From: Paracoccus sp. SMMA_5_TC
GTDB lineage: Bacteria; Pseudomonadota; Alphaproteobacteria; Rhodobacterales; Rhodobacteraceae
Assembly: GCF_009696685.2 (NCBI RefSeq)
Contig: NZ_CP102356.1
Span: 47,501 to 111,500, forward strand
Length of the DNA: 64,000 nt
Reading direction: 5' to 3'
Part shown: in pieces, positions 37,135 to 46,667 of the stretch
Layout of the letters: each line of letters begins with the position of its first letter
Numbering within the stretch: the first letter of the stretch is position 1
Program-made: the position numbers and the translations under genes
The notes under the pieces: generated by a model
Told to the model about the DNA's origin: nothing
What the model saw: the letters and a program-made list of their open reading frames with translations, nothing else
Databases searched by the model: none

Positions 37135-39315
37135 ATGAACGACGCCACCGATCTTCAGAAAACGTCCGGATATGTGGGGCGCCAGGATATGCAGGTGGCT
37201 GCAGAGCTTGCGGCCTTCATCGAGACAGAGGCGCTGCCGGGCACCGGCGTCGCGGCCGATACGTTCTGGCGCGGATTGTCGCATCTGGTCCATGACTACG
37301 GTCAGAGAAACGCGGCGCTGCTGCGTCGGCGCGACGAATTGCAGGCACAGATCGATGCCTGGCATCTTGCCCGGCGCAATCAGCCGCACGACCGTTCGGC
37401 CTATAAGGCGTTCCTGACCGAGATCGGCTATCTTCTGCCCGAGGGCGGTCCCTTCACCATCGAAACGGCCAATGTCGATCCCGAAATTGCCACCGTCGCC
37501 GGGCCGCAGCTGGTGGTGCCGATCACCAATGCCCGCTTTGCGCTGAATGCGGCCAATGCGCGCTGGGGCAGCCTGTATGATTGCCTTTACGGCACCGATG
37601 CGATGGGCAGCGCCCCGCCAAAGGGGGGCTATGACCGCGGCCGTGGTGCCCGGGTCGTGGCCCGCGCCCGGGTGTTTCTGGACGAATGCTTCCCGTTGCA
37701 AGGGACCAGCCACGCCGATGCCCGCCGCTATCACATCCACAACGGTGCCTTGCTGGTGGATGACATGCCGCTTGTCTCGCCCGAGAAGTTTGTCGGCTAT
37801 CGCGGCCACCCGCGGGCGCCGGACGCGGTTCTGCTGCGCAACAATGGCCTGCATGTCGAACTGGTCTTTGACCGGACGCATCCGATCGGCAGCCGCGACC
37901 AGGCCGGGCTGGCGGATGTGCGGCTGGAAAGCGCGCTGTCGGCGATCATGGATTGCGAGGATTCGGTCGCCTGTGTGGATGCCGAAGACAAGGTCGTGGC
38001 CTATCGCAACTGGCTTGGCCTGATGCAGGGCAATCTGGTCGAGACCTTCGTCAAGGACGGTGCGCCGATGACGCGACGGTTGAACCCCGACCTTGAATTC
38101 ACCGCACCGAATGGCGGCACGGTGACGGTCAAGGGTCGGGCGCTGCTGCTGGTGCGCAATGTCGGCCATCTGATGACCAATCCGGCGGTCCTGGACCGCG
38201 ACGGCAACGAAGCCTACGAGGGGTTGATCGATGCGATGGTTACCGCGCTGATCGCCATGCATGACCTGAAAAAGACCGACGGTCCGCGCAACTCGGTCGC
38301 AGGCTCGGTCTATGTGGTCAAGCCCAAGATGCATGGTCCTGACGAGGTTGCCTTTGCCGACGACGTCTTTACCCATGTCGAATCCGTGCTGGGCCTGCCG
38401 CAGCATACCGTCAAGCTGGGCGTGATGGACGAAGAGCGCCGCACTTCGGTCAACCTCAAGGAATGCATCCGCGCCGCCAAGAACCGGATCGTGTTCATCA
38501 ACACCGGCTTTCTGGATCGCACCGGGGACGAGATCCACACCTCGATGGAGGCTGGCCCCTTCAGCCGCAAGGATTTCATCAAGCGCAAGGACTGGATCAT
38601 CGCCTACGAAAACCAGAACGTCGACATCGGGCTGGAATGCGGTTTTTCCGGCCGGGCGCAGATCGGCAAGGGCATGTGGGCGGTTCCCGACCGCATGGCG
38701 GCGATGCTGGAAAGCAAGATCGAACATCCCAAGGCCGGCGCCAATTGCGCCTGGGTGCCCAGCCCCACCGCCGCCACCCTGCACGCCACCCATTACCACA
38801 AGGTCGATGTGTTCGCCGTGCAGGCGGCGCTGGCCAAGGGCGGCCGCCGGGCCTATGTCGAGGCGATCCTGGAAATTCCGATCGCCAGCTATCGCAAATG
38901 GACCTCTGACCAGATCCGGCGCGAGGTGGAAAACAACGCGCAGGGCATCCTGGGCTATGTGGTGCGCTGGATCGATCAGGGCATCGGCTGCTCGAAGGTG
39001 CCCGATATCAACGATGTCGGCCTGATGGAGGATCGTGCCACTTGCCGGATTTCGGCCCAGCATATCGCCAACTGGATGCATCACGGCATCGTCTCGCAAG
39101 CCGAGGTGATGCAGATCATGCAGCGCATGGCCCAGGTGGTGGACCGCCAGAACGCCGGCGATCCGCTGTATCGGCCAATGGCGCCCGGCTTCGACGGCAT
39201 CGCCTTCCAGGCGGCCTGCGATCTGGTGTTCAAGGGGCGCGAACTGCCCTCGGGCTATACTGAGCCCGTGCTGCATGCCCGCAGACGCGAACTGAAGGCC
39301 AGCCTGAGGCAGTGA
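37135..39315 (+). CDS. glcB: Malate synthase G
   Basis: A 726-residue enzyme of the G isoform, as its length and the alpha/beta insert after residue 130 show. It condenses glyoxylate and acetyl-CoA to malate. Landmarks include [24 protein letters not shown], the substrate region [42 protein letters not shown] and [29 protein letters not shown] precedes the ATG. No isocitrate lyase gene is adjacent; glyoxylate may come from glycolate or the ethylmalonyl-CoA pathway common in this family. Confidence 0.97.
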   Translation: MNDATDLQKTSGYVGRQDMQVAAELAAFIETEALPGTGVAADTFWRGLSHLVHDYGQRNAALLRRRDELQAQIDAWHLARRNQPHDRSAYKAFLTEIGYLLPEGGPFTIETANVDPEIATVAGPQLVVPITNARFALNAANARWGSLYDCLYGTDAMGSAPPKGGYDRGRGARVVARARVFLDECFPLQGTSHADARRYHIHNGALLVDDMPLVSPEKFVGYRGHPRAPDAVLLRNNGLHVELVFDRTHPIGSRDQAGLADVRLESALSAIMDCEDSVACVDAEDKVVAYRNWLGLMQGNLVETFVKDGAPMTRRLNPDLEFTAPNGGTVTVKGRALLLVRNVGHLMTNPAVLDRDGNEAYEGLIDAMVTALIAMHDLKKTDGPRNSVAGSVYVVKPKMHGPDEVAFADDVFTHVESVLGLPQHTVKLGVMDEERRTSVNLKECIRAAKNRIVFINTGFLDRTGDEIHTSMEAGPFSRKDFIKRKDWIIAYENQNVDIGLECGFSGRAQIGKGMWAVPDRMAAMLESKIEHPKAGANCAWVPSPTAATLHATHYHKVDVFAVQAALAKGGRRAYVEAILEIPIASYRKWTSDQIRREVENNAQGILGYVVRWIDQGIGCSKVPDINDVGLMEDRATCRISAQHIANWMHHGIVSQAEVMQIMQRMAQVVDRQNAGDPLYRPMAPGFDGIAFQAACDLVFKGRELPSGYTEPVLHARRRELKASLRQ

Positions 39316-39349
39316 TCCGCGCAGCCAGCGCACAGCTGTCATGATCGTT

Positions 39350-39376
39350 CGGACCGGCAGCACCGTTGCCGGTCCG
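39350..39376 (+). terminator. Hairpin after glcB
   Basis: A 10-bp stem CGGACCGGCA / TGCCGGTCCG with a seven-base loop, 35 bases after the stop. No T tract. Confidence 0.5.
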
Positions 39377-39545
39377 ATCCGGTCGCTACAACGGAACCGG
39401 ACGCGCGCTGGCGGGGTTCATGACTGGCAAACTTGCGCTTGCCCCGAACCGGTGTGCTTGTCCCGCCGACGGCCTGCGCATATCTGGGCCGGAACATTCG
39501 CACAGGTCCGTCCCGATCCTGGGGCGGGCATGAAAGGAGTATGCC

Positions 39546-41174
39546 ATGCGTCCCCTTCCGCTCTTGCTGGCTGCACTGCTGGCTGGCACTGCTGCCCTGG
39601 CCGAGGATCGCGGCGTTGTCATAACCAATTTCCAGTCCCAGGACAGTGCCGCGGCCGCGCAATCGGGTTCGGCGGTGGCCGAAGCGATGAAGGCTGCCGG
39701 CTTCCGCGCCGTCTCGGGTTCGGAGCTCAAGGCTGCCGATCTGCGCGAGGCCTTGTCGGTGCTGTTGCAACCCGACCCTGAACCCGGGGCGCGAATGGTG
39801 GTGCTCAACGGGCGCTTCCTGCGCAGTGACCGCGGCGGCTGGTTCATGGGCACCGATGCCGATACCCCCAATCTGCTGAACGCCGATGCGCAGGGGATTT
39901 CGCTGTCGGCGGTGTTCGACCTGCTGAAAACCGCGCGTCCCGGCGCGGTGCTGATGCTGGGAGAGACCGCGACCGAACTGCCGGCGGGCGAGGGGCTGCA
40001 AGGCGGGCTGGGCGATCTGTCCCCGCCGGAAGGGGTCACGGTCGTCACTGGCCCTGCGGCCGCCGTTGGTGCAGGCGCAGTGGCGCTGTTGCAGCCGGGG
40101 ACGACGCTGGCGCAGGTGTTGCAGGCGCATCCCGATCTGACGCTGGTGCCGGGGGGCGATCCCGATCTGAAGCTGGTCGCGGGGCCTGCGACTGCCGACG
40201 CAGCGGCGCCGGCCGACCCCAAGGCCGATGATCGCGCCGTCTGGGCAGATGCCGCCGCCGAGGACACGGCGCTGGCCTATCGCCGCTATCTTGATCGGTT
40301 TCCGCAGGGCGCCTATTCCGCGGCAGCGACGGCGCGGCTAAATGCGCTGGACGCCCAGCAGACCGACCGCAACCTGTGGGCCGATGCGGCTGCAAGGAAT
40401 ACCCCGGAAGCCTATCGCGATTACCTGAACCGCTATCCGCAGGGCGAATTCGCCCAGGCTGCCCGCAAGCGCCTGGACGAGCTGTCGCCGCCGGCCCAGC
40501 CCGCCCCGTCACCCCGCGCCGCGCAACCTTCCGCCCCCGAAATCCAGCAGCCGCGTCCGGTCGCGCCGGCACCGCAAGCGTCGCAGGCAGAGCTGGCCGA
40601 GCGCCGGCTGGGCCTGTCTCGGGGCGACCGGGTGGTGATCCAGCGGCGGCTGAATGCACTTGGCTATTCGACCGGCGGCACCGATGGCGTGTTCGGCTCG
40701 CGCACGCGCTCGGCCATTCGCGGCTGGCAACAGCGCAACGGCTTTGCGGTCACCGGCTATCTGACCTCGACCCAGGTGGCCGAGATGCGGGCTCAGGCGG
40801 GTGCGTTGACGCCCAGCCAGGAACAGCAGGACCGCGCCTATTGGCAGCAGACGGGTGCCAAGGGCGGGGTGCGCAACCTGCGCGCCTATCTGGACCGCTA
40901 TCCCGATGGCATCTACGCCAATACCGCCCGCCGCCGCCTGGCCGAATTGCAGCAGGATGTGGTGACGCCAGGCGAACGCGAGGACCGCGCATGGGCGCGT
41001 GCGCGCCAGGTCGATACGGTCCAGGCCTATGATCTCTATTTGCAGAACTGGCCACGTGGCGAACATGCTGCGCAGGCGCGTGCCCGCCGCAGCCAGTTGT
41101 TGAACCAGGGGCGTGTGCCCGTCGACCCGGCGATCATCGGGCTCGAGGCGATCATCCGCGAATTGTCGAAATAG
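39546..41174 (+). CDS. Secreted peptidoglycan-binding repeat protein
   Basis: A 542-residue protein with a Sec signal (RPLPLLLAALLAGTAALAED). Residues 22-140 have the strand pattern of a caspase-like (C14) fold, RMVVLNGRFLRSDRGGWFMGTDADTPN, but without a visible His-Cys pair. Four repeats of about 38 residues of the form W-A-x(5)-YxxYLxxFPxGxxxxxAxxRLxxL begin near 228, 275, 432 and 480. A PG_binding_1 domain (VIQRRLNALGYSTGGTDGVFG, about 363-410) separates the second and third. Repeats of this kind often follow caspase-like domains in Rhodobacterales. It probably sits in the periplasm on murein, with a binding rather than enzymatic role. Confidence 0.78.
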   Translation: MRPLPLLLAALLAGTAALAEDRGVVITNFQSQDSAAAAQSGSAVAEAMKAAGFRAVSGSELKAADLREALSVLLQPDPEPGARMVVLNGRFLRSDRGGWFMGTDADTPNLLNADAQGISLSAVFDLLKTARPGAVLMLGETATELPAGEGLQGGLGDLSPPEGVTVVTGPAAAVGAGAVALLQPGTTLAQVLQAHPDLTLVPGGDPDLKLVAGPATADAAAPADPKADDRAVWADAAAEDTALAYRRYLDRFPQGAYSAAATARLNALDAQQTDRNLWADAAARNTPEAYRDYLNRYPQGEFAQAARKRLDELSPPAQPAPSPRAAQPSAPEIQQPRPVAPAPQASQAELAERRLGLSRGDRVVIQRRLNALGYSTGGTDGVFGSRTRSAIRGWQQRNGFAVTGYLTSTQVAEMRAQAGALTPSQEQQDRAYWQQTGAKGGVRNLRAYLDRYPDGIYANTARRRLAELQQDVVTPGEREDRAWARARQVDTVQAYDLYLQNWPRGEHAAQARARRSQLLNQGRVPVDPAIIGLEAIIRELSK

Positions 41175-41207
41175 CAGCGTCCCAGCCTGAAAGGCCTGAA
41201 GTTTTCG

Positions 41208-41233
41208 AGGCCGGTCCCATTGGGCCGGCCTTT
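41208..41233 (+). terminator. Terminator after the peptidoglycan-binding gene
   Basis: The stem AGGCCGG / CCGGCCT, extended by CCC/GGG after a bulge, has loop ATT and ends in TTT, 34 bases after the stop. Confidence 0.6.
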
Positions 41234-41275
41234 CGCGCATGGCACGACGACACGCATTCATCGAAAATCCGTCAG

Positions 41276-41292
41276 AAATACAGTGTGTATTT
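41276..41292. promoter_or_regulatory. Operator-like palindrome before the hydroxyproline operon
   Basis: AAATACAGTGTGTATTT is a perfect 7+7 inverted repeat with centre GTG. It contains the ATACA/TGTAT pattern typical of FadR-type GntR operators. It lies 100 bases before the first gene of the operon whose last gene encodes such a regulator (48445). Confidence 0.65.
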
Positions 41293-41393
41293 TTTATTTG
41301 ATTTAACCTTTGTGCCTGTCGATAGTGGGACAGGAGAATCGGCACGGACGAAGGCCGATCGCACCGACAATCGATTCATCAGGGAGATGACGG

Positions 41394-42200
41394 ATGAAAA
41401 CCCCCATACCTGCCGCCGCTGCGCTGCTTGCCGCTGTGCTGGCCATGCCCGCAGCCGCCGACAAGCTTGATGACATCATCGCCTCGGGCGTGCTGCGCTG
41501 TGCGGTGGTGCTGGATTTTCCACCCATGGGATCGCGCGATGAAAGCAACAATCCCATCGGTTTCGATGTGGACTATTGCAACGATCTGGCCGCTGCACTT
41601 GGCGTCAAGGCGGAAATCGTCGAAACTCCATTTCCAGAGCGTATTCCGGCGCTGATGTCGGGGCGGGTCGATGTCGGCGTTGCCTCGACATCCGATACCC
41701 TGGAACGCGCCAAGACCGTGGGCATGTCCATCCCCTATTTCGCCTTCGAGATGGCTGTCACCGCAAATGACAAGGCAGGCATTGCCAGCTTTGACGACAT
41801 GAAGGGCAAGACCGTCGGCGCCACGGCCGGCACATTCGAGGCAATCGCGCTGGAAAAGCAGATCAAGGAATGGGGATCGGGCACCTTCCGGCCCTATCAG
41901 ACCCAGGCGGATGTGTTCCTGGCCCTGAGCCAGGGTCAGATCGACGCCACGGTGTCCACCTCGACCGTGGCGCAGTCGAACGTGAAATCGGGCAAGTTCC
42001 CGGGAATCACGGTTGTGGGCAAGGCACCTTTCGACATCGATTACGTGGCCCTGTTCACCAATCGTGAGGAATACGGGTTCCTGAACTATCTCAACCTGTT
42101 CGTGAACCAGCAGGTGCGCACGGGCCGCTATGCCGAACTTTATGACAAATGGGTGGGCGGCGATCTGCCCGACCTGACCGTGACGGGCGTCTATCGCTGA
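41394..42200 (+). CDS. Amino-acid ABC transporter, periplasmic binding protein
   Basis: A 268-residue family 3 solute-binding protein. The Sec signal (AAAALLAAVLAMPAAA) precedes the mature start DKLDDIIASGVLRCAVVLDFPPMG. GFDVDYCNDLAAALGVKAEIVET and SGRVDVGVASTSDTLERAKTV are canonical motifs. Context points to hydroxyproline or a related proline derivative as ligand. AGGGAG precedes the ATG. First gene of an eight-gene operon. Confidence 0.93.
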   Translation: MKTPIPAAAALLAAVLAMPAAADKLDDIIASGVLRCAVVLDFPPMGSRDESNNPIGFDVDYCNDLAAALGVKAEIVETPFPERIPALMSGRVDVGVASTSDTLERAKTVGMSIPYFAFEMAVTANDKAGIASFDDMKGKTVGATAGTFEAIALEKQIKEWGSGTFRPYQTQADVFLALSQGQIDATVSTSTVAQSNVKSGKFPGITVVGKAPFDIDYVALFTNREEYGFLNYLNLFVNQQVRTGRYAELYDKWVGGDLPDLTVTGVYR

Positions 42201-42254
42201 TCTGAAATGCGGGCGGGTGCCAGCAATGGCGCCGCCCGCAGCCCGGGGGCGCGG

Positions 42255-42920
42255 ATGTTCAACTATACCTTTCACTGGAACCAGGCGCTGCGGGCATTGC
42301 CGCAGATGCTGGAAGGCGCGCTGGTTACCTTGCAGATCGCGCTGCTGTCGATGGTCATCGGTCTGGCCTGTGCCATCGTGCTGACCTTGTGCCGGATGTC
42401 GGGCAACCGCCTGCTGGCGGCGCTGGCAACAGGCTGGGTCGAGGTGGCGCGCAACACGCCGGCGCTGTTTCAGATATACATGGCCCATTTCGGCCTGGGC
42501 AGCTTCGGCCTGCACCTCAGCCCCTTTGCGGCATTGCTGGCCGGAATTGCCTTCAACAATGCCGGCTATCTTGCGGAAAACTTTCGCGGTGCGCTGAAGG
42601 CGATTCCCGAAACCCAGACGCGGGCGGCGCGATCGTTGGGCATGACCGGCTTGCAGGCGTTCCGCCTGATCGTCATGCCGCAGATGCTGCGCGTGGCCTT
42701 TCTGCCGGCGACCAACCAGATGGTCTGGGCCATCCTGATGACCTCTCTGGGCGTGACCGTCGGCATGAACACCGATCTGGCAGGGGTCACGCAGGAACTG
42801 AACGCCCGCTCGTTCCGCACCTTCGAGTTCTTCGCCCTGGCTGCGGTGATCTATTACGCCATTGCCAAGATCGTCACGCTGGGTGCGCGTCTGCTGGCCT
42901 GGCGACTGTTTCGCTATTGA
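42255..42920 (+). CDS. Amino-acid ABC transporter permease 1
   Basis: A 221-residue inner-membrane protein of the HisM family with five hydrophobic segments. The EAA loop RGALKAIPETQTRAARSLGMTGLQAFRLIVMPQ contacts the ATPase. The ATG at 42255 has GGGGG in front; an earlier ATG at 42207 would add 16 unlikely residues without an SD. Pairs with the permease encoded next. Confidence 0.92.
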   Translation: MFNYTFHWNQALRALPQMLEGALVTLQIALLSMVIGLACAIVLTLCRMSGNRLLAALATGWVEVARNTPALFQIYMAHFGLGSFGLHLSPFAALLAGIAFNNAGYLAENFRGALKAIPETQTRAARSLGMTGLQAFRLIVMPQMLRVAFLPATNQMVWAILMTSLGVTVGMNTDLAGVTQELNARSFRTFEFFALAAVIYYAIAKIVTLGARLLAWRLFRY

Positions 42921-42931
42921 GGGGGACGGCC

Positions 42932-43582
42932 ATGTTCGAGACCGCGCTGAGCGTCAACGATCTGTGGTTCCTGGCCCGCGGGGCTGCCATGACACTGGCT
43001 GTGACCGGGGTATCGGTCCTGGCCGGAACAATGCTGGGCGTCGTGTTCGGGATCTTGCGCGTGCAGCTTGGCCCATGGTGGGCCGCGCCGCTGACATTCG
43101 TGCTGGATGTCTTCAGGTCGGTGCCGCTGCTGATCCAGCTGGTGCTGGGCAATGCGTTTCAATCCATCGCCAAGCTGGGCTGGGGGCCGTTCACGACCTC
43201 TTGCGTGGTGCTGTCGCTGTATACCGCGGCCTATTGCACGGAGATCGTGCGCGGTGCGATCGATTCGGTGCCGGCAACCACGCGGCGTGCGGCCCGCTCG
43301 CTGGGCATGAGCTGGCGCCAAGACATGCAGCATATCGTTGCGCCGCTGGCAACGCGCGTGGCCCTGCCTTCGTGGATCGGGTTGACGCTCGGGGTCATGA
43401 AGGACAGCTCGCTGGTATTGTGGCTTGGCCTGATCGAGTTGCTGCGTGCCTCGCAGATCCTGGTGACGCGGCTGCAAGAGCCGCTGTTCATCCTGACCCT
43501 TTGCGGGGCAATCTATTTCCTGCTCAGTTTCCCCATAGCCCGGCTGGGCGGTTATCTGGAAAAGCGGTGGTCCGATGATTGA
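42932..43582 (+). CDS. Amino-acid ABC transporter permease 2
   Basis: A 216-residue partner permease with the EAA loop RGAIDSVPATTRRAARSLGMSWRQ and five hydrophobic segments. It starts 11 bases after the first permease, with GGGGGA as SD, and its stop overlaps the ATPase start by 8 bases. Together they form the membrane channel. Confidence 0.92.
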   Translation: MFETALSVNDLWFLARGAAMTLAVTGVSVLAGTMLGVVFGILRVQLGPWWAAPLTFVLDVFRSVPLLIQLVLGNAFQSIAKLGWGPFTTSCVVLSLYTAAYCTEIVRGAIDSVPATTRRAARSLGMSWRQDMQHIVAPLATRVALPSWIGLTLGVMKDSSLVLWLGLIELLRASQILVTRLQEPLFILTLCGAIYFLLSFPIARLGGYLEKRWSDD

Positions 43583-44297
43583 GATCCGGAATGTGCGCAA
43601 ATCCTTTGGCCAGCTGGAGGTGCTGAAGGGCATCGATCTGACCGTGGCCAAGGGAGAGGTTCTGACAGTGATCGGGGGGTCGGGATCGGGCAAGTCGACG
43701 CTGCTGACCTGTATCAATGGCCTGGAGCCGATCGACAGCGGGCGCATCCTGGTCGACGGGATCGAGGTGCATGCCCCTTCGACCGATCTGAACCGGTTGC
43801 GCCGGCGCGTCGGCATTGTCTTTCAGCAATGGAACGCCTTTCCGCATCTGACAGTGCTGGAAAACGTGATGCTGGCCCCGCGCAAGGTTCTTGGGCTCAG
43901 TCGCGCCGAGGCCGAGGTGATTGCGGTCCGCCAGCTGACCCATGTGGGGTTGGCGGAAAAACTGAACACCTATCCGAACCGCATGTCTGGCGGTCAGCAG
44001 CAACGCATGGCCATTGCGCGCGCGCTTGCCATGTCGCCCGATTACATGCTGTTCGACGAAGTAACCTCGGCCCTGGATCCGCAGCTGGTGGGCGAGGTTC
44101 TGGATACCCTGCGGATGCTGGCGAGCGAGGGCATGACGATGATCTGCGTGACCCATGAAATGAAGTTTGCCCGTGAGGTATCCGACCGCGTAGCCTTCTT
44201 TCATCAGGGGATCATGGCCGAGATCGCGCCCCCCGCCGAACTGTTCGACGCACCCCAAAACCCGGAACTGCGCCGGTTCCTTGCGGCAACGCACTGA
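43575..44297 (+). CDS. Amino-acid ABC transporter ATP-binding protein
   Basis: A 240-residue ATPase of the GlnQ/HisP type. Walker A is GGSGSGKST, the Q loop is VFQQWNAFPHLTVLENV, the signature motif is MSGGQQQRMAIARALA, Walker B is MLFDEVTSALD (with Val in place of the usual Pro), and the switch His lies in CVTHEM. It powers the transporter formed with the two preceding permeases. Confidence 0.94.
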   Translation: MIEIRNVRKSFGQLEVLKGIDLTVAKGEVLTVIGGSGSGKSTLLTCINGLEPIDSGRILVDGIEVHAPSTDLNRLRRRVGIVFQQWNAFPHLTVLENVMLAPRKVLGLSRAEAEVIAVRQLTHVGLAEKLNTYPNRMSGGQQQRMAIARALAMSPDYMLFDEVTSALDPQLVGEVLDTLRMLASEGMTMICVTHEMKFAREVSDRVAFFHQGIMAEIAPPAELFDAPQNPELRRFLAATH

Positions 44298-44316
44298 AAC
44301 GAAACGTGGAAGCCTG

Positions 44317-45669
44317 ATGACGAAAGAACGAGTTGCCTCGCCTGCTGCCGCCATGCGACAGCCGGAGCCCGCCGCTGCAAGCCCATCGAGGGCCTGCAGC
44401 GGCGCGGGGGGCCTTGCCCCCCGTTCCGGGCCTGCGCCCGGCGCGGTGGTGGTCATTGGCGCCGGGGTCATCGGGCTGTCGATCGCGATAGCACTGCAGG
44501 CGCGGGGGATCGCGGTCACCGTTCTTGATCGCGAGGGACCGGCGGCCGGCGCCTCGGCGGGAAATGCGGGGGCATTCGCCTTCAGCGACATCCTGCCGCT
44601 GGCGTCGCCGGGGCTGCTGCGCAAGGCGCCGATGTGGCTGCTGGACCCGCTTGGCCCGCTGTCGGTGCCGCCGGCCTATGCGCTGCATGTCGCGCCCTGG
44701 ATGTGGCGGTTCTGGCGGGCCTGTGCCCCGGAACGGGTGGCGGCCTCGACCGTGGCGCAGACGGCATTGATGGATCTGGCCAGGGCCGAGCTGGAACCTT
44801 TCATGTCCCTGACCGGAACCCTGCCCATGCTGCGCAAGGAGGGAAACCTGCAAGTCTACGAAACCGAGGCCGAGTTTCGCGCCGCGTTACCGGGCTGGCA
44901 GGCGCGCGCCGATCACGGCATTGCCTTTGAACATCTGGACGCCCAGGGCATGGCGGCGATCCAGCCCGGCCTGTCGCCCAGGTTCCGGCGCGGCACCTTC
45001 ACGCCCGAATGGTATTCCGTGCTGGAGCCCCGGCTTTATACCCTGGCACTGGCGCGACATTTCTGCGCATGCGGTGGACAGCTGCAACGGGTCGAGGTGC
45101 GCAGCTTGCAGCCCCGGGCCGATGGGATCAGCATCGACGGCGGCCCGGTCGTCGAACACGTGGTGCTGGCGGCCGGCGCCTTTTCCCACCGGATCGCCCG
45201 GACACTGGGCGAAGGCCTGCCGCTCGAGACCGAACGCGGCTACAATACCACCCTGCCACCGGGGGCCTTCGATCTGCGCACACAGATCACCTTCGGCGGG
45301 CATGGCTTTGTCGTCACGCGCCTGGCCAGCGGTATTCGCGTGGGCGGTGCTGTCGAACTGGCGGGTCTTGAGCGACCTCCGAACTTTCGGCGGGCCGAAG
45401 CGATGCTGCGCAAGGCCCAGGATTTCCTGCCGGGGCTGGATCCGCGTGCCGGCAGGCAATGGATGGGCTTTCGGCCGTCGCTGCCCGACAGCCTGCCCGC
45501 CATCGGACGGTCCAGGGCGACGCCCTGCGTGACCTATGCCTTTGGCCACGGCCATCTCGGGCTGACGCAATCGGCTGCCACGGCGCGGTTGGTCGCCGAT
45601 CTTGTGACCGGCCGCCCCCCTGCCATCGATCTGACCCCGTTTTCGCCTCAGAGGTTTTCCAGCAGATGA
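44317..45669 (+). CDS. FAD-dependent D-amino-acid (D-hydroxyproline) dehydrogenase
   Basis: A 450-residue DadA-type oxidoreductase. The FAD loop is VVVIGAGVIGLSIA after an unusual 40-residue Ala/Pro/Gly-rich extension, followed by VLDREGPAAGASAGNAGAFA. GFRPSLPDSLPAIGRS and FGHGHLGLTQSAATARLVADL form the C-terminal FAD end. In hydroxyproline catabolism such enzymes oxidise cis-4-hydroxy-D-proline, the product of the epimerase encoded next (stop and start overlap as ATGA). GGAAG precedes the ATG at 44317. A general D-amino-acid dehydrogenase is possible. Confidence 0.87.
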   Translation: MTKERVASPAAAMRQPEPAAASPSRACSGAGGLAPRSGPAPGAVVVIGAGVIGLSIAIALQARGIAVTVLDREGPAAGASAGNAGAFAFSDILPLASPGLLRKAPMWLLDPLGPLSVPPAYALHVAPWMWRFWRACAPERVAASTVAQTALMDLARAELEPFMSLTGTLPMLRKEGNLQVYETEAEFRAALPGWQARADHGIAFEHLDAQGMAAIQPGLSPRFRRGTFTPEWYSVLEPRLYTLALARHFCACGGQLQRVEVRSLQPRADGISIDGGPVVEHVVLAAGAFSHRIARTLGEGLPLETERGYNTTLPPGAFDLRTQITFGGHGFVVTRLASGIRVGGAVELAGLERPPNFRRAEAMLRKAQDFLPGLDPRAGRQWMGFRPSLPDSLPAIGRSRATPCVTYAFGHGHLGLTQSAATARLVADLVTGRPPAIDLTPFSPQRFSSR

Positions 45670-46667
45670 GCCTGCACACTTTTTCCTGTATCGATGGTCA
45701 CACGTGCGGCAATCCGGTTCGACTGGTGGCCGGTGGGGCGCCCCCGCTGCAGGGCGCCGACATGCTGTCGCGACGCGCGCATTTTCTGCGCGACTATGAC
45801 TGGATACGCACCGGGCTGATGTATGAACCGCGCGGCCATGACATGATGTCCGGTGCGATACTTTACCCGCCGACGCGCCCCGACTGCGAAGTGGCGGTGC
45901 TGTTCATCGAGACATCGGGCTGCCTGCCGATGTGCGGGCATGGCACCATCGGCACCATCACCATGGGGATAGAAAACGGGCTGATCGTGCCGCGGCGGCC
46001 GGGCACCCTGTCCATCGAAACTCCGGCGGGCAAGGTCGACATCAGCTATCGACAGGAAGGCCGCTTTGTCGAGGAGGTGCGGCTGACCAACGTGCCTGCC
46101 TTTCTTTATGCGCAGGGGCTGACGGCAGAGGTCGAGGGCCTGGGTGAAATCGTGGTCGATGTGGCCTATGGCGGCAATTTCTACGCCATCGTCGAACCGC
46201 AGCGCCATTTCCGGGATATCGCAGACCACAGTGCCGGCGATCTGATCGGCTGGTCGCCACGTCTGCGCACGGCACTGAACCGCAAATACGAATTCGTGCA
46301 TCCCGAACTGCCGCAGATAAGCGGACTAAGCCATATCCTGTGGACGGGGGCCGCCACGCAGCCTGGCGCACATGCCCGCAATGCGGTTTTCTATGGCGAC
46401 AAGGCCATCGATCGCAGCCCATGCGGCACCGGCACATCGGCGCGCATGGCGCAGCTGGCGGCGCGCGGTCAGTTGCACCCCGGTGACGAATTCTGGCATG
46501 AATCCATCATCGGCTCGATCTTCAAGGGCAGGGTCGAAGCCGCCACGACGGTCGCAGGACTGCCGGCCATCGTTCCGTCGGTGGCGGGTTGGGCGCGGAT
46601 GACCGGTTACAATACCATCTTCATCGACAGTCGCGATCCCTTCGCCCATGGGTTCGTGGTGCGATGA
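45666..46667 (+). CDS. 4-hydroxyproline 2-epimerase / proline racemase family
   Basis: A 333-residue enzyme with the two catalytic Cys motifs of the family: MCGHGTIGT (near residue 90) and SPCGTGTSA (near 253). FSCIDGHTCGNPVRLV is the N-terminal landmark. The second Cys is present, so it is an epimerase/racemase and not a trans-3-hydroxyproline dehydratase (which has Thr there). It should turn trans-4-hydroxy-L-proline into cis-4-hydroxy-D-proline. It overlaps both neighbours by ATGA. Confidence 0.93.
   Translation: MSLHTFSCIDGHTCGNPVRLVAGGAPPLQGADMLSRRAHFLRDYDWIRTGLMYEPRGHDMMSGAILYPPTRPDCEVAVLFIETSGCLPMCGHGTIGTITMGIENGLIVPRRPGTLSIETPAGKVDISYRQEGRFVEEVRLTNVPAFLYAQGLTAEVEGLGEIVVDVAYGGNFYAIVEPQRHFRDIADHSAGDLIGWSPRLRTALNRKYEFVHPELPQISGLSHILWTGAATQPGAHARNAVFYGDKAIDRSPCGTGTSARMAQLAARGQLHPGDEFWHESIIGSIFKGRVEAATTVAGLPAIVPSVAGWARMTGYNTIFIDSRDPFAHGFVVR

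Noticed and set aside
37054..39363. 769-residue minus-strand open frame
   Set aside because: Antisense to malate synthase G, which is fully recognisable.
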